Below, one piece after another: positions 50,789-58,889 of a stretch of DNA of 64,000 bases. The notes beneath the pieces were generated by a model. It made no database searches. It was not told where the DNA came from and saw nothing but the letters and a program-made list of their open reading frames with translations. Source of the DNA: Hymenobacter sp. YIM 151500-1 (GTDB lineage: Bacteria; Bacteroidota; Bacteroidia; Cytophagales; Hymenobacteraceae); assembly GCF_025979885.1 (NCBI RefSeq), contig NZ_CP110139.1, positions 1,612,001 to 1,676,000 on the forward strand, given 5' to 3'. The position numbers and the translations under genes were made by a program. Each line of letters starts with the position of its first letter. Positions within the stretch are counted from its first letter, which is position 1.

Positions 50789-52117
50789 ATGGAATCTACC
50801 ACCTCCACCCCTGCCACCGACCTCTCTCTCGTCGCTTCCGACGCCCTGTTTACGCGGGCCAAGCAGCACATTCCGGGCGGCGTCAACTCGCCGGTGCGGG
50901 CCTTCCGCGCCGTGGGCGGCCACCCGGTGTTTATGCAGTCGGCCAAGGGCGCCTGGCTGACCGACGTGGACGGCAACCGTTACCTGGACTTCATCAACTC
51001 CTGGGGCCCGATGATTCTGGGCCACGCCCCCGACGTGGTGCTGGACGCCGTGCAGCAGGCCGTGCAGGGCTCGTTGTCGTTTGGCGCCCCCACGCGCCGC
51101 GAGGTGGAAATGGCCGAGCTGATCAAGCAGATGGTGCCCAGCATCGAAAAAGTGCGCCTGGTCAACTCGGGCACCGAGGCTACCATGTCGGCCATTCGGG
51201 TGGCGCGGGGCTACACCGGGCGCGACAAAATCATCAAGTTTGAGGGCTGCTACCACGGGCACGGCGACTCCTTCCTGATTGCGGCCGGCTCCGGCGCCCT
51301 CACCCTGGGTGCCCCCGACTCGCCGGGCGTAACCCAGGGCGTAGCCCAGGACACGCTCACGGTGCCTTATAACAATCTGGCCGCTGTGGAGCAGATTATC
51401 GACGCCAATCCTGGCCAGGTAGCGGCTCTGATTCTGGAACCGGTGGTGGGCAATATGGGGCTGGTGGCGCCGCAGCCGGGCTACTTGGCCGGCCTGCGCG
51501 AGCTGTGCACTCGCCACGGCATTGTGCTCATTTTTGATGAGGTGATGACCGGCTTCCGCCTGGCCCGCGGCGGGGCCCAGGAGCTGTACGGCATCACCCC
51601 CGACCTTACCACTTTGGGCAAAATCATTGGGGGCGGCATGCCGGTGGGCGCCTACGGAGGCCGTCAGGACATCATGAACCAGGTGGCCCCGGCTGGCAAG
51701 GTATATCAGGCCGGCACGCTTTCTGGCAACCCCATTGCCACGGCCGCCGGCCTGGCCCAGCTTACCTACCTCCAGGAGCACCCCGAGCTGTACCCGGAGC
51801 TGAACCGCATCACCACCCGCCTCGCCGACGGCACCCGCCAGATTGCCGCCGACCTGGGCCTGCACTACACCGTCAACCAGGTGGGCTCCATGTTCAGCGT
51901 GTTCTTCACCAGCCAGCCCGTCACCGACCTCGACTCGGCCAAAACCTCCGACACCGAAGCCTTCGGCCGCTACTTCCGGGCCATGCTGCACCGCGGTATC
52001 TACCTGGCCCCGGCTCAGTACGAGGCCCTGTTCGTCAGCACCGCCATAACCGACGACCTGGTGGACCTCTACCTCACGGCCTGCCGCGAGTCCATGCGCG
52101 AGGCGCACGGGTTGTAA
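50789..52117 (+). CDS. hemL: Glutamate-1-semialdehyde 2,1-aminomutase
   Basis: 442 residues from ATG 50789. A PLP enzyme converting glutamate-1-semialdehyde to 5-aminolevulinate in the C5 route to tetrapyrroles, and so the distant source of siroheme used by CysI. Motifs are HIPGGVNSPVRAF, RLVNSGTEATMSAIRVARGY, FEGCYHGHGDSFL, LIFDEVMTGFRLA and the PLP lysine in LGKIIGGGMPVGAYGG (about K278). An upstream in-frame ATG at 50714 lies in the preceding repeat and is rejected. Confidence 0.96.
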   Translation: MESTTSTPATDLSLVASDALFTRAKQHIPGGVNSPVRAFRAVGGHPVFMQSAKGAWLTDVDGNRYLDFINSWGPMILGHAPDVVLDAVQQAVQGSLSFGAPTRREVEMAELIKQMVPSIEKVRLVNSGTEATMSAIRVARGYTGRDKIIKFEGCYHGHGDSFLIAAGSGALTLGAPDSPGVTQGVAQDTLTVPYNNLAAVEQIIDANPGQVAALILEPVVGNMGLVAPQPGYLAGLRELCTRHGIVLIFDEVMTGFRLARGGAQELYGITPDLTTLGKIIGGGMPVGAYGGRQDIMNQVAPAGKVYQAGTLSGNPIATAAGLAQLTYLQEHPELYPELNRITTRLADGTRQIAADLGLHYTVNQVGSMFSVFFTSQPVTDLDSAKTSDTEAFGRYFRAMLHRGIYLAPAQYEALFVSTAITDDLVDLYLTACRESMREAHGL

Positions 52118-52250
52118 TGTGCAGAATGTAGTTGGAAGGTGCGAAATGTGGGCAATGAGGTCCTGCGCTACGCTCAGAGTGACACGACCTCATCGCCCGC
52201 ATTTCTCACATTCCAACCACATTTCACCTATTTTTCACATTATAAATTCT
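52118..52250. repeat. Degenerate-word inverted repeat (type H) after hemL
   Basis: GCAGAATGTAGTTGGAAGGT and GCGAAATGTGGG on the left face CATTTCTCACATTCCAACCA and CATTTCACC on the right. The centre contains CTACGCTCAGAGTGAC, reminiscent of family A. Confidence 0.65.
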
Positions 52251-52280
52251 GCGACCTTTGCGGCAAACCCGATTGCCGCT

Positions 52281-53132
52281 ATGCCCCTTTCCCGCCCACT
52301 GCTTTCCTTGTGGCTTCTGCTATGGCTGATTGTGCCGGCCACCCGGCTAGCCCAGGCCGAAACGCCCGCCGCCGCCAACAAGCGCCTGTTCGACCGCACC
52401 GTGGAGGAGCTGAACTTCCGGACCATGGAAACCGTGTACGACAAGTCGTTTGCGCGGGGCAAGTTTCCGGCCTCGCTGCGCACGGCTAAGGCCCGCAAGG
52501 ACTTCGACGCCTTCCCCGGCCGGCCCGACTTGCAGAAGCTATTTCAGAACTATAACGGCGTGTCGGAGCGGTTCAAGAACCGCTTCGGGCAGGGCCGCAC
52601 CGACTTGGCGGAGTTCGAGAAGCAGCTGAACTCCATTTTGGTGGACCGCAACTTCGAGTTCTTTATCCGGGTGCTGCCCCGCGACGAGCGGGTGGCCTTG
52701 ATTCGCAGCTTGCAGCGGGTGATTCAGCAGGGCGCGGCTCAGTTTAACGCTTCCGAAGACCCTGCCCCCGAGGACCTGGCCGCCGATGGCGCCGCCGTGC
52801 CGCCCGCCGATGGAGAGGCTACTACGAGCACCCCGGACGCTGCCGCATCGGCTCAGGAAGAGGCACAGCCCCAGCCCGAAGGCAACCTGGCCTCTACGCC
52901 CACCTACGCCCCGCCCCGCGCCCTCGACAACGCGCCCCGCCACGACTGGCTGGATTACCTCACGCTGCTGTGCGCCGGCGGCTCCCTGCTGCTCACCCTG
53001 TTTCTGCTCACCAGCGTGCTGCCCGACCTGCGCGCCCGCCTCGACGCCCTGGCCGAGGACCTGGAGCAACGCCAGACGACCCGCCCGCGCCGCCCCACCG
53101 GCCTGCCCGAAGACCGGTATGACGATGAATAA
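52281..53132 (+). CDS. Secreted, C-terminally membrane-anchored protein of unknown function
   Basis: 283 residues from ATG 52281. A signal peptide (about 1-27, LLLWLIVPATRLAQAE) is followed by a conserved-looking helical domain (about 33-155, NFRTMETVYDKSFARGKFPA, RFKNRFGQGRTDLAEFEKQL). A Pro/Ala/Glu-rich linker (about 158-215) then leads to one transmembrane helix (LDYLTLLCAGGSLLLTLFLL, about 225-245) and a short charged tail. I do not recognise the family. GACCTTTG at 52253-52260 is one base from the -7 consensus. Confidence 0.7.
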   Translation: MPLSRPLLSLWLLLWLIVPATRLAQAETPAAANKRLFDRTVEELNFRTMETVYDKSFARGKFPASLRTAKARKDFDAFPGRPDLQKLFQNYNGVSERFKNRFGQGRTDLAEFEKQLNSILVDRNFEFFIRVLPRDERVALIRSLQRVIQQGAAQFNASEDPAPEDLAADGAAVPPADGEATTSTPDAAASAQEEAQPQPEGNLASTPTYAPPRALDNAPRHDWLDYLTLLCAGGSLLLTLFLLTSVLPDLRARLDALAEDLEQRQTTRPRRPTGLPEDRYDDE

Positions 53133-53140
53133 GATGAATA

Positions 53141-53240
53141 ATTAGTAACTAAGAAGTAGTAATTCATAATCCGTTGTGCGGGCCTTGTTGGTAGGCAGCG
53201 ACGTTTTAGCACTAATTCTTCATTACTAATTCTTAAGTAC
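53141..53240. repeat. Degenerate-word inverted repeat (type H) before dcd
   Basis: ATTAGTAACTAAGAAGTAGT (53141-53160) faces ACTAATTCTTCATTACTAAT and TCTTAAGTAC (53211-53240). Unlike the surrounding GC-rich DNA it is AT-rich. Confidence 0.65.
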
Positions 53241-53253
53241 TAAGTAAAGGAAT

Positions 53254-53790
53254 ATGATTCTCACCGACCAGCAGATTCTCGCCGAAATAGAGCGGGGCAA
53301 CATTGTCATTGAACCGTTTGAGCGAAGCTGCCTCGGCACCAACTCCTACGATGTGCACCTGGGCCGCTACCTGGCCACCTACCGCGACACGGTGCTGGAC
53401 GCCCGCAGGCACAACCAAATCGACACGTTTGAAATCCCCGCCGAGGGTTTCGTGCTCCAGCCGAGCACGCTCTACCTGGGCGTCACCGAAGAATATACCG
53501 AAAGCCACGCCCACGTACCGTTTCTGGAGGGCAAGAGCAGCGTCGGCCGCCTGGGTATCGACATCCACGCCACCGCCGGCAAGGGCGACATTGGCTTCTG
53601 CAACACCTGGACCCTGGAAATCAGCGTGTCGATGCCGGTGCGGGTGTACCACCTCATGCCGGTGGGCCAACTCATCTACTTCGCCGTGCAAGGCAACGTG
53701 GAAACCTTCTACAACCGCAAAGCCAACGCCAAGTACAATGAGCGCACGGTGAAGCCCGTGGAGTCGATGATGTGGAAAAACAAGTTCTAA
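53254..53790 (+). CDS. dcd: dCTP deaminase
   Basis: 178 residues, the usual length. Deaminates dCTP to dUTP for thymidylate synthesis. Motifs are MILTDQQILAEIERGNIVIE, the nucleotide/trimer residues in SCLGTNSYDVHLGRYLATY, the catalytic-glutamate segment PFLEGKSSVGRLGIDIHATA, GFCNTWTLEI and PVGQLIYFAV. The AAAGGA shortly before the ATG is a possible ribosome-binding site, unusual here because most genes lack one. It could also be the bifunctional dCTP deaminase/dUTPase type, which cannot be told by eye. Confidence 0.94.
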   Translation: MILTDQQILAEIERGNIVIEPFERSCLGTNSYDVHLGRYLATYRDTVLDARRHNQIDTFEIPAEGFVLQPSTLYLGVTEEYTESHAHVPFLEGKSSVGRLGIDIHATAGKGDIGFCNTWTLEISVSMPVRVYHLMPVGQLIYFAVQGNVETFYNRKANAKYNERTVKPVESMMWKNKF

Positions 53791-53799
53791 GCGCTGGTG

Positions 53800-53903
53800 G
53801 CCTCACCCCTAGCCCCTCTCCGGGGGAGAGGAGAACTTGCTCTAGCTCCTGGAAATAAAAAGCTATCCTCCATCTTTCCCGGAAAGGTATTAGGGATGAG
53901 GCC
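53800..53903. repeat. Intergenic inverted repeat, family B (copy 3)
   Basis: GCCTCACCCCTAGCCCCTCT (53800-53819) begins the unit, which ends AGGTATTAGGGATGAGGCC (53885-53903). The arms are imperfect and the centre contains CTTGCTCTAGC. Confidence 0.75.
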
Positions 53904-54046
53904 ATTAACGCCAGAGCTTGCAGGAAGCTACTTTTAATCCTCTCCGTAAACTCCCTGGCACTGTTTTTCGTTATCTGGGCAGCACTGGTGCGGCTGGCTG
54001 GCTTGTTGGCCCACTGGTTTTGTCTGACTTTGACCTGATAACGATA

Positions 54047-54562
54047 ATGAGAAAGCAACTTGCCACCGCCGCTCTGCTCCTGGCTGCCACGTGCAGCGCG
54101 CAGGCCCAGCAAAAGCCTTCCCCTGAGCCGCAGGATAACACCAAACCGTCGCCGCGGCTGAACCCGGTACAGGCCCATGCCCGCCGCCTCTCCGACCAAA
54201 TGGCCCGCGACCTGCGCCTGAATGGCTATCAGAAAACCCGTCTGCAAGCCATCAACGAGGATAAGCAGGCTAAAATCGTGGCTATCAACCAGCGCAACGC
54301 CGGCAACACCAAGCTCATTGCGGAGCAGTGTAACGCGGTGTGCAAGGAGCGCGACCAGGAGTTGCAATCGGTGCTGAGTACCAACCAGTACAGCGCGTAT
54401 TACGATTCGCGCAAGCAGTACAACACATTCAGCATGGACTTCCTGACCCAGCCAGCCAACGCCATCTTCGTCAAGTCGGTGCAGAACCCGCTGCCCGCCA
54501 GCAGCAACGGCGCAGTGCTTACGCCGGGCCGCACAACGGAGCCTACGCCCCGCACGCGTTAG
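54047..54562 (+). CDS. Small secreted helical protein (Spy/LTXXQ-like), second copy type
   Basis: 171 residues from ATG 54047. A signal peptide (about 1-20, LLLAATCSAQAQ) is followed by a Pro-rich stretch and a helical domain (RRLSDQMARDLRLNGYQKTR, LQSVLSTNQYSAYYDSRKQY) with two cysteines close together (QCNAVC). The layout matches the protein at 16631-17017 although direct identity is low. A periplasmic stress-chaperone role is a guess from architecture. TGACTTTG at 54025-54032 is one base off the -7 consensus. Confidence 0.65.
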   Translation: MRKQLATAALLLAATCSAQAQQKPSPEPQDNTKPSPRLNPVQAHARRLSDQMARDLRLNGYQKTRLQAINEDKQAKIVAINQRNAGNTKLIAEQCNAVCKERDQELQSVLSTNQYSAYYDSRKQYNTFSMDFLTQPANAIFVKSVQNPLPASSNGAVLTPGRTTEPTPRTR

Positions 54563-54574
54563 CGGCAACTCAAT

Positions 54575-54634
54575 TAGTAACCCAGCAAAAAGCCCCGCCG
54601 GATGCATCCGGCGGGGCTTTTTGCTGGGTTACTA
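54575..54634. terminator. 60-bp perfect palindrome acting as bidirectional terminator
   Basis: All 60 bases from 54575 to 54634 form an exact palindrome (outer end TAGTAACCCAGCAAAAAGCC, centre GGATGCATCC), with A5 and T5 tracts inside the stem. It separates the converging plus-strand Spy-like gene and minus-strand gldC, five bases from the gldC stop. Confidence 0.92.
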
Positions 54635-54639
54635 CAGGC

Positions 54640-54978
54640 TTAACGTTGCTTCCGCTCTTCCTCCTCGATATGCTCGGAGAGGGCCCGGCACAGGTCGCGC
54701 ATCTTGGTGGCCATTACCTGGTCGTTGGTGGCCGTCAGAATGGTTTCGGCCATGGAGCCGATGGTGTCCACCACAAAATACTTCATGGCATCCACGGGCA
54801 TATCCTTGGTCCAGAGGTCAATCTTCATGGTGCCATTCTGCGCCCGGTCCCAGATGGCCACGTTGATGGCCTTGGCAAAATGGATATCAGGACCCGCATC
54901 GGTAGCCGACCAGCTGATGGCCTCGGGTACTTTCTGGTCATCGAGGGCAATGCTGAAGCGGATTTCGGACTTCTTCAT
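54640..54978 (-). CDS. gldC: Gliding motility protein GldC
   Basis: 112 residues from ATG 54978, beginning KKSEIRFSIALDDQKVPEAI and including DWSATDAG-type and FAKAINVAIWDRAQNGTMKI segments and the C-terminal helical MRDLCRALSEHIEEEE, all characteristic of GldC. GldC is a small cytoplasmic protein needed for normal gliding in Flavobacterium, of unknown biochemical role, and occurs in many non-gliding Bacteroidota. It lies downstream of dnaN with a long hairpin between. Confidence 0.9.
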   Translation of the reverse strand: MKKSEIRFSIALDDQKVPEAISWSATDAGPDIHFAKAINVAIWDRAQNGTMKIDLWTKDMPVDAMKYFVVDTIGSMAETILTATNDQVMATKMRDLCRALSEHIEEEERKQR

Positions 54979-54980
54979 GG

Positions 54981-55072
54981 AAATGAGTGAATGAGCGAAT
55001 GAGTGGGTGAGTGAATGGAGCAGATGAACCTTTTTCATTCACTCATCCACTCATTCGCTCATTCACTCATTT
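54981..55072. repeat. Degenerate-word hairpin (type H) with 37-bp arms
   Basis: The left arm 54981-55017 and right arm 55036-55072 are complementary at 36 of 37 positions and consist of variants of the 8-nt word GAATGAGT (GAATGAGC, GAGTGGGT). The 18-base loop contains CCTTTTT. It lies between gldC and dnaN. Confidence 0.88.
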
Positions 55073-55078
55073 GAAAAA

Positions 55079-56203
55079 TTACACGTAGTTGTTCAGCATC
55101 ACCGGCATGACCAGCATGAGGATGCTTTCATTGTCGTCGGGGGTGGTGGGCATGAGCAGGCCGGCGCGGTTGGGGGTGCTCAGCTCCAGGGTAATTTCCT
55201 CGGAGTCGATGTTCGAGAGCATTTCGGTGAGGAACTTGGCGTTGAAGCCGATTTCCATGTCCTCCCCGTCGTACTGGCAGGCCAGCTTTTCGTTGGCTTC
55301 GTTCGAGAAGTCGAGGTCTTCAGCCGATACCGTCAGCTCGGAACCCGCCAGGCGCAGGCGCACCTGGTGGGTGGTTTTGTTGGAGTAGATGCTGATACGG
55401 CGCACCGAGTTCAGCAGCTCCTGGCGGCTGATGATGAGCTTGTTAGGATTCGATACCGGAATAACGTTCTCGTAGTCGGGGTACCGCTCGTCGATGAGGC
55501 GGCACACGAGGCGCATCTGGTTGAAGGCAAAGAAGGCGTTGGAGTTGTTGAACTCCATGCGCACGGGCGTAGCCTCGGAGGGCAGGGCGCCTTTGAGCAG
55601 ATTAAAAGCCTTGCGCGGAATAATAATGTTGGCCGTTTGGCCGGCGCCCACGTCGGAGCGGCGGTAACGCAGCAGGCGGTGCCCGTCGGTAGCCACGAAG
55701 GTTACCTGCGCGTCGGCCAGCTGCACCAGGATGCCGGTCATGGCCGGGCGCAGCTCGTCGGTGCTGACGGCGAAGATGGTTTTATTAATGGCCCGCGACA
55801 AAGACGAGGACGGAATTTCCACCGGAGCCGAGCCTTTCACTACCGGCACGCGGGGGAAATCGGTGGCGTTTTCGCCGGCCAGCTTGTAGCGCCCGTTGGA
55901 GCTGGCAATTTCGATGGTGTAGGTTTCCTCGTCCAGGGTGAAGGTGACGGGCTGGTCGGGCAGGTTTTTCAGGGTATCGAGCAGGATGCGGGCCGGCGCG
56001 GCAATGCGGCCACTGTCGCGGGCTTCCACGGGCAGCTCGGTTATCATGCTGGTCTCCAGGTCGGAGGCCGTAATCGTCAGCTTGCCGTCCTCGATTTCAA
56101 AGAGGAAGTTCTCCAGAATCGGCACCACGGGGTTATTCGTAACCACGCCGTTGATGCTCTGGAGCTGCTTGAGCAGGGCGGAAGACGAGACGATGAACTT
56201 CAT
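55079..56203 (-). CDS. dnaN: DNA polymerase III subunit beta (sliding clamp)
   Basis: 374 residues from ATG 56203 (MKFIVSSSALLKQLQSINGV), the normal length. Three clamp domains are recognisable: ILENFLFEIEDGKLTITASD, GILVQLADAQVTFVATDGHR and the C-terminal SEEITLELSTPNRAGLLMPT, ending ESILMLVMPVMLNNYV, the family end. The ring tethers polymerase to DNA. It is not beside dnaA or recF here. A TATCTTTG box lies 36 bases before the start. Confidence 0.97.
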   Translation of the reverse strand: MKFIVSSSALLKQLQSINGVVTNNPVVPILENFLFEIEDGKLTITASDLETSMITELPVEARDSGRIAAPARILLDTLKNLPDQPVTFTLDEETYTIEIASSNGRYKLAGENATDFPRVPVVKGSAPVEIPSSSLSRAINKTIFAVSTDELRPAMTGILVQLADAQVTFVATDGHRLLRYRRSDVGAGQTANIIIPRKAFNLLKGALPSEATPVRMEFNNSNAFFAFNQMRLVCRLIDERYPDYENVIPVSNPNKLIISRQELLNSVRRISIYSNKTTHQVRLRLAGSELTVSAEDLDFSNEANEKLACQYDGEDMEIGFNAKFLTEMLSNIDSEEITLELSTPNRAGLLMPTTPDDNESILMLVMPVMLNNYV

Positions 56204-56239
56204 ACGGAGGGGGTGTTTCGCGCTTGGTTGGGTAGAAGG

Positions 56240-56247
56240 CAAAGATA
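56240..56247 (-). promoter_or_regulatory. -7 promoter box for dnaN
   Basis: TATCTTTG on the minus strand, 36 bases before the dnaN start codon, fits TAnnTTTG. Confidence 0.65.
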
Positions 56248-56559
56248 GGGAACGAAGACGGGGTTTTCTAGCGGCTCAAGTGGTGTCCAGAAGTCATCTG
56301 TGCAGCTAAATCACCACGGTGGCAGGTCGCTCTGCCTGATTCGGCACGTGGCAGCTCAAACAACACTCTCTGCTGTTTTCTGCAATCAGAAAACTAACTT
56401 GGACACAGAGTTCAGAACTCAGCAGAGTGAAGTAGCACACTTTCTCGGGGCGACAACAAGAAGTCACATGCACGCCTTTGACGGCAGCATCCGTTTTTCA
56501 CAAGAACCATTTAGCTGGCAAAATTCTTACTTTGTCAACAACCTAGCCTTGTATAAAAC
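56248..56559. other. AT-richer gap before the toxin-antitoxin pair
   Basis: No gene supported; base composition drops from the GC-rich background and stays lower to about 57020. TTACTTTG at 56527-56534 is one base from the -7 consensus and would start the antitoxin transcript about 20 bases before its ATG. Confidence 0.45.
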
Positions 56560-56739
56560 ATGAATAAGCAAACTGTATTGGCTGCGGTCAACGCCTTGCC
56601 AGAGGAAATTGAATTGGATGACTTAGTTGAGCGCTTATTGCTAATAGAAAAAATTGAAAAGGGCCGCGAGCAGAGCCGAAAAGGCGAAACCGTATCGCAC
56701 GAAGAAGTAAAAAGCTTGGTGCAGACGTGGTTCAAATAA
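56560..56739 (+). CDS. Small antitoxin-like protein preceding a ParE-type toxin
   Basis: A 59-residue acidic protein (MNKQTVLAAVNALPEEIELD...DLVERLLLIEKIEKGREQSR...SHEEVKSLVQTWFK). The pattern of an N-terminal PEE-x-LDDLxERLLxIEKIEKG helix and a C-terminal HEEVKSLVxxW segment is that of antitoxins paired with RelE/ParE-type toxins in Bacteroidota. Its stop codon overlaps the toxin gene by 13 bases, so the two are cotranscribed and probably translationally coupled. It should neutralise the toxin and may autorepress the pair. Confidence 0.8.
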   Translation: MNKQTVLAAVNALPEEIELDDLVERLLLIEKIEKGREQSRKGETVSHEEVKSLVQTWFK

Positions 56740-57020
56740 GGTGGACCAATGCAGCGCTGGAGGAGTTGAGCGCCGTCCGCGATTTTGCTATGCAGATTTC
56801 TCTGAGCTACGCCGAACAGCTCATTACTCGGATAATTGCGAAAACAGATATGCTGGCGCAGTTCCCGATGGCGGGACGCATGGTACCTGAATATCAGGAT
56901 GAAACCATTAGAGAGGTAGTGGAGGGAAACTACCGCATCATGTACGAAGTGCTCAGCGCGACTCGCTTAGACATCACGCATGTGCATCATTCGGCTCGCC
57001 CACTACCACCTGTTTCCTAG
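56727..57020 (+). CDS. RelE/ParE-family toxin
   Basis: 97 residues from a GTG start overlapping the antitoxin gene. VQIRWTNAALEELSAVRDFA begins the fold; the middle SYAEQLITRIIAKTDMLAQF and PMAGRMVPEYQDETIREVVE, then NYRIMYEVLSATRLDITHVH, are the ParE/RelE pattern (P-x-x-G-R, the YRIxYEV strand and terminal HHSARP). ParE toxins act on gyrase and RelE toxins on ribosome-bound mRNA; the branch cannot be separated by eye, but the PMAGRMVPE spacing favours ParE. Lower GC than its neighbours suggests horizontal acquisition. Confidence 0.88.
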   Translation: MVQIRWTNAALEELSAVRDFAMQISLSYAEQLITRIIAKTDMLAQFPMAGRMVPEYQDETIREVVEGNYRIMYEVLSATRLDITHVHHSARPLPPVS

Positions 57021-57034
57021 CCTCTAGTTTTATT

Positions 57035-58747
57035 CTAAAACCGCGCGTACTTCCGCTTCCGCCGCCACGCGCGCACAGCCCCGAACAGGCCCAGCAGCGC
57101 CAGCGGAGCGGCCAGGTTCAGCAGTTGCCAGCGGCGGCGCTCCTCGGCTACGCGGGGCTTATCCAAGGGGCGCAGGGTGATTTGCTTGCCGCGCACGGCA
57201 ATCAGGCCCGACTCGTCGAGCAGGTAGTCCACGGCGTTGAGAACCAGCTCGCGGTTGGCGAATTCGGTGTTGGCGAGGCGGTCGAAGCCCAGGCGGAAAG
57301 GGCGGCCGGTTTTGGGGTCCACCTCGTTACGCACGAAGTCGCCATCGGAGACGACGAGGATTTTGGCCGGCTTGGCGTTGGGGCTGGTTTCGGGGAGGAA
57401 GCGGGTGGTGCCGGGCTCGGCGCGGTTGGCGTAAAGGGAGCGGAACTGGCCTTCGAGCAGGTAGCCCACGGGCTCGAATTGGGCCTTGTACAGCTTAGGG
57501 TCGGGGGGCAGGCGGGCGTCGTTGAGGTTGATGGGCACCGGCGCGGGCAGCACGCGGGTGTAGCGCGAAGTAAACAGCAAGGGCGTTTTGCGGATACCCA
57601 CGGCCTTCACCGTGTCAAGGCTGCTCACAAACTTGGTGTACACCGCGTCAAGGTTGCGGGTGATGGGGTGCGGGCTGAAGTTGTTGATCAGCGGATAAAA
57701 CTGCCAGGGCATGGGCTCCACCTTGGGCTTGTCGCCGAGGGCACCCGTGACCAGCGGAATGACGCCGGAGTTGAGGTCCAGCAGTAGGTCGGGGTTGACG
57801 CGCACGCCGTAGCGGAAGAGCTGGTCCTCCAGATTGAGCTGAAGCGGAAACGACAACATGCCGCCGCGGTTAGCGCTGTCGAGGTTGACGCGCATGGCAT
57901 CCACAAAGAACAGCGCGTTGCCGCCCTGGGTGATAAACTGGTCGAGCTTAAACTTCTCCGGCTCTGAATACGCCGTGGCCGGCTTGGCCACGATGAGGGC
58001 GCTGAGTGTTTTCAAATCCTGGGGCCTAGACTGGGCCAGGTTCACCCGAAATACGTCGTAGAACTGGCCCAACGAGCCGATCAAGTCGCCGGCTTCCTGG
58101 TTGGTTAGCTCGCCGTGGCCTTCTACCACCCCAATGCGCTTGCGCTGGCCGGGACTGAGCTTGCGGATAGCGCTAGCCAGCTCGTATTCAAGGCCTTCGA
58201 TGCTTTGGTTGAGGCGCACGTCGGCGGGGGCGGCCTGGTTGCCGCGCAGCAGGAGCACGTTTTCTTCCTTGCCGCCCGCGGCCACGGTGGCCCAGGGGAA
58301 GATGATTTTTTCGACCCGCTTGCCGTTCTCGTTGGCGCCCAGGTTGGTCGGCCGCAGCCCCTTCTTAAGCAGCGAGGCGTAATACTCGTTGCGGGCCTGC
58401 TCAGTGCCAGCCGCCGAGGGGTCCACGAACACGTAGTGCAGGTTGGCGCCACCATACACCTGCATTTCGTTCAGCGTCTCGCGCACCGACTGCTGCAAGC
58501 GCCGAAAGCCCGGCGGGAAGTCGCCCTCCAGGTACACCGTCACTGTCACGGGCTGCCGCAGGTTCTGCAGCAGCGCCTTCGTGGCCCCCGACATGGTGTA
58601 GCGCTTCTCCTCCGTCAAATCAAGGCGGAAGAAATAGAGGCCGCCCAGGAAGTTGAGCAGCAACAGCAAGCCCACAACCAGCCCAAAGCGGGTCAGGTCG
58701 CGGCGTTTGCGGGTAGAAGCAGTGGATATATTTAGTTGTTCAGACAT
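57035..58747 (-). CDS. gldG: Gliding-motility ABC transporter auxiliary protein GldG
   Basis: 570 residues from ATG 58747. One N-terminal membrane helix (FGLVVGLLLLLNFLGGLYFF) with the GldG opening RLDLTEEKRYTMSGATKALL is followed by a large soluble domain (TVYLEGDFPPGFRRLQQSVR, KRIGVVEGHGELTNQEAGDL, GGNALFFVDAMRVNLDSANR), a second membrane helix near the C-terminus (WQLLNLAAPLALLGLFGAVR) and a basic tail. With GldA and GldF it forms an ABC system required for gliding in Flavobacterium johnsoniae. The cargo is unknown. The repeat at 58759-58889 separates it from gldF. Confidence 0.93.
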   Translation of the reverse strand: MSEQLNISTASTRKRRDLTRFGLVVGLLLLLNFLGGLYFFRLDLTEEKRYTMSGATKALLQNLRQPVTVTVYLEGDFPPGFRRLQQSVRETLNEMQVYGGANLHYVFVDPSAAGTEQARNEYYASLLKKGLRPTNLGANENGKRVEKIIFPWATVAAGGKEENVLLLRGNQAAPADVRLNQSIEGLEYELASAIRKLSPGQRKRIGVVEGHGELTNQEAGDLIGSLGQFYDVFRVNLAQSRPQDLKTLSALIVAKPATAYSEPEKFKLDQFITQGGNALFFVDAMRVNLDSANRGGMLSFPLQLNLEDQLFRYGVRVNPDLLLDLNSGVIPLVTGALGDKPKVEPMPWQFYPLINNFSPHPITRNLDAVYTKFVSSLDTVKAVGIRKTPLLFTSRYTRVLPAPVPINLNDARLPPDPKLYKAQFEPVGYLLEGQFRSLYANRAEPGTTRFLPETSPNAKPAKILVVSDGDFVRNEVDPKTGRPFRLGFDRLANTEFANRELVLNAVDYLLDESGLIAVRGKQITLRPLDKPRVAEERRRWQLLNLAAPLALLGLFGAVRAWRRKRKYARF

Positions 58748-58758
58748 GTGGTTCCGTA

Positions 58759-58889
58759 GACCCCTCCCCAACCCCTCCCCAAAAGGGAGGGGCTTTTCGT
58801 TCTGCTGTTGGTAGCAGAGCATCTAACCGGGCAGGCAATCGTATGTGCTATGGCTATAACTAGAAGTCCATCCCTTTTGGGGAGGGGTC
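58759..58889. repeat. Intergenic inverted repeat, family B (copy 4)
   Basis: GACCCCTCCCCAACCCCTCC (58759-58778) and AAAAGGGAGGGG on the left face TCCCTTTTGGGGAGGGGTC (58871-58889) on the right. It overlaps the gldF stop codon at its right end. Confidence 0.8.

Noticed and set aside
56300..56563. 87-codon frame upstream of the antitoxin
   Set aside because: Composition is unlike a protein and it overlaps the antitoxin start and its probable promoter.
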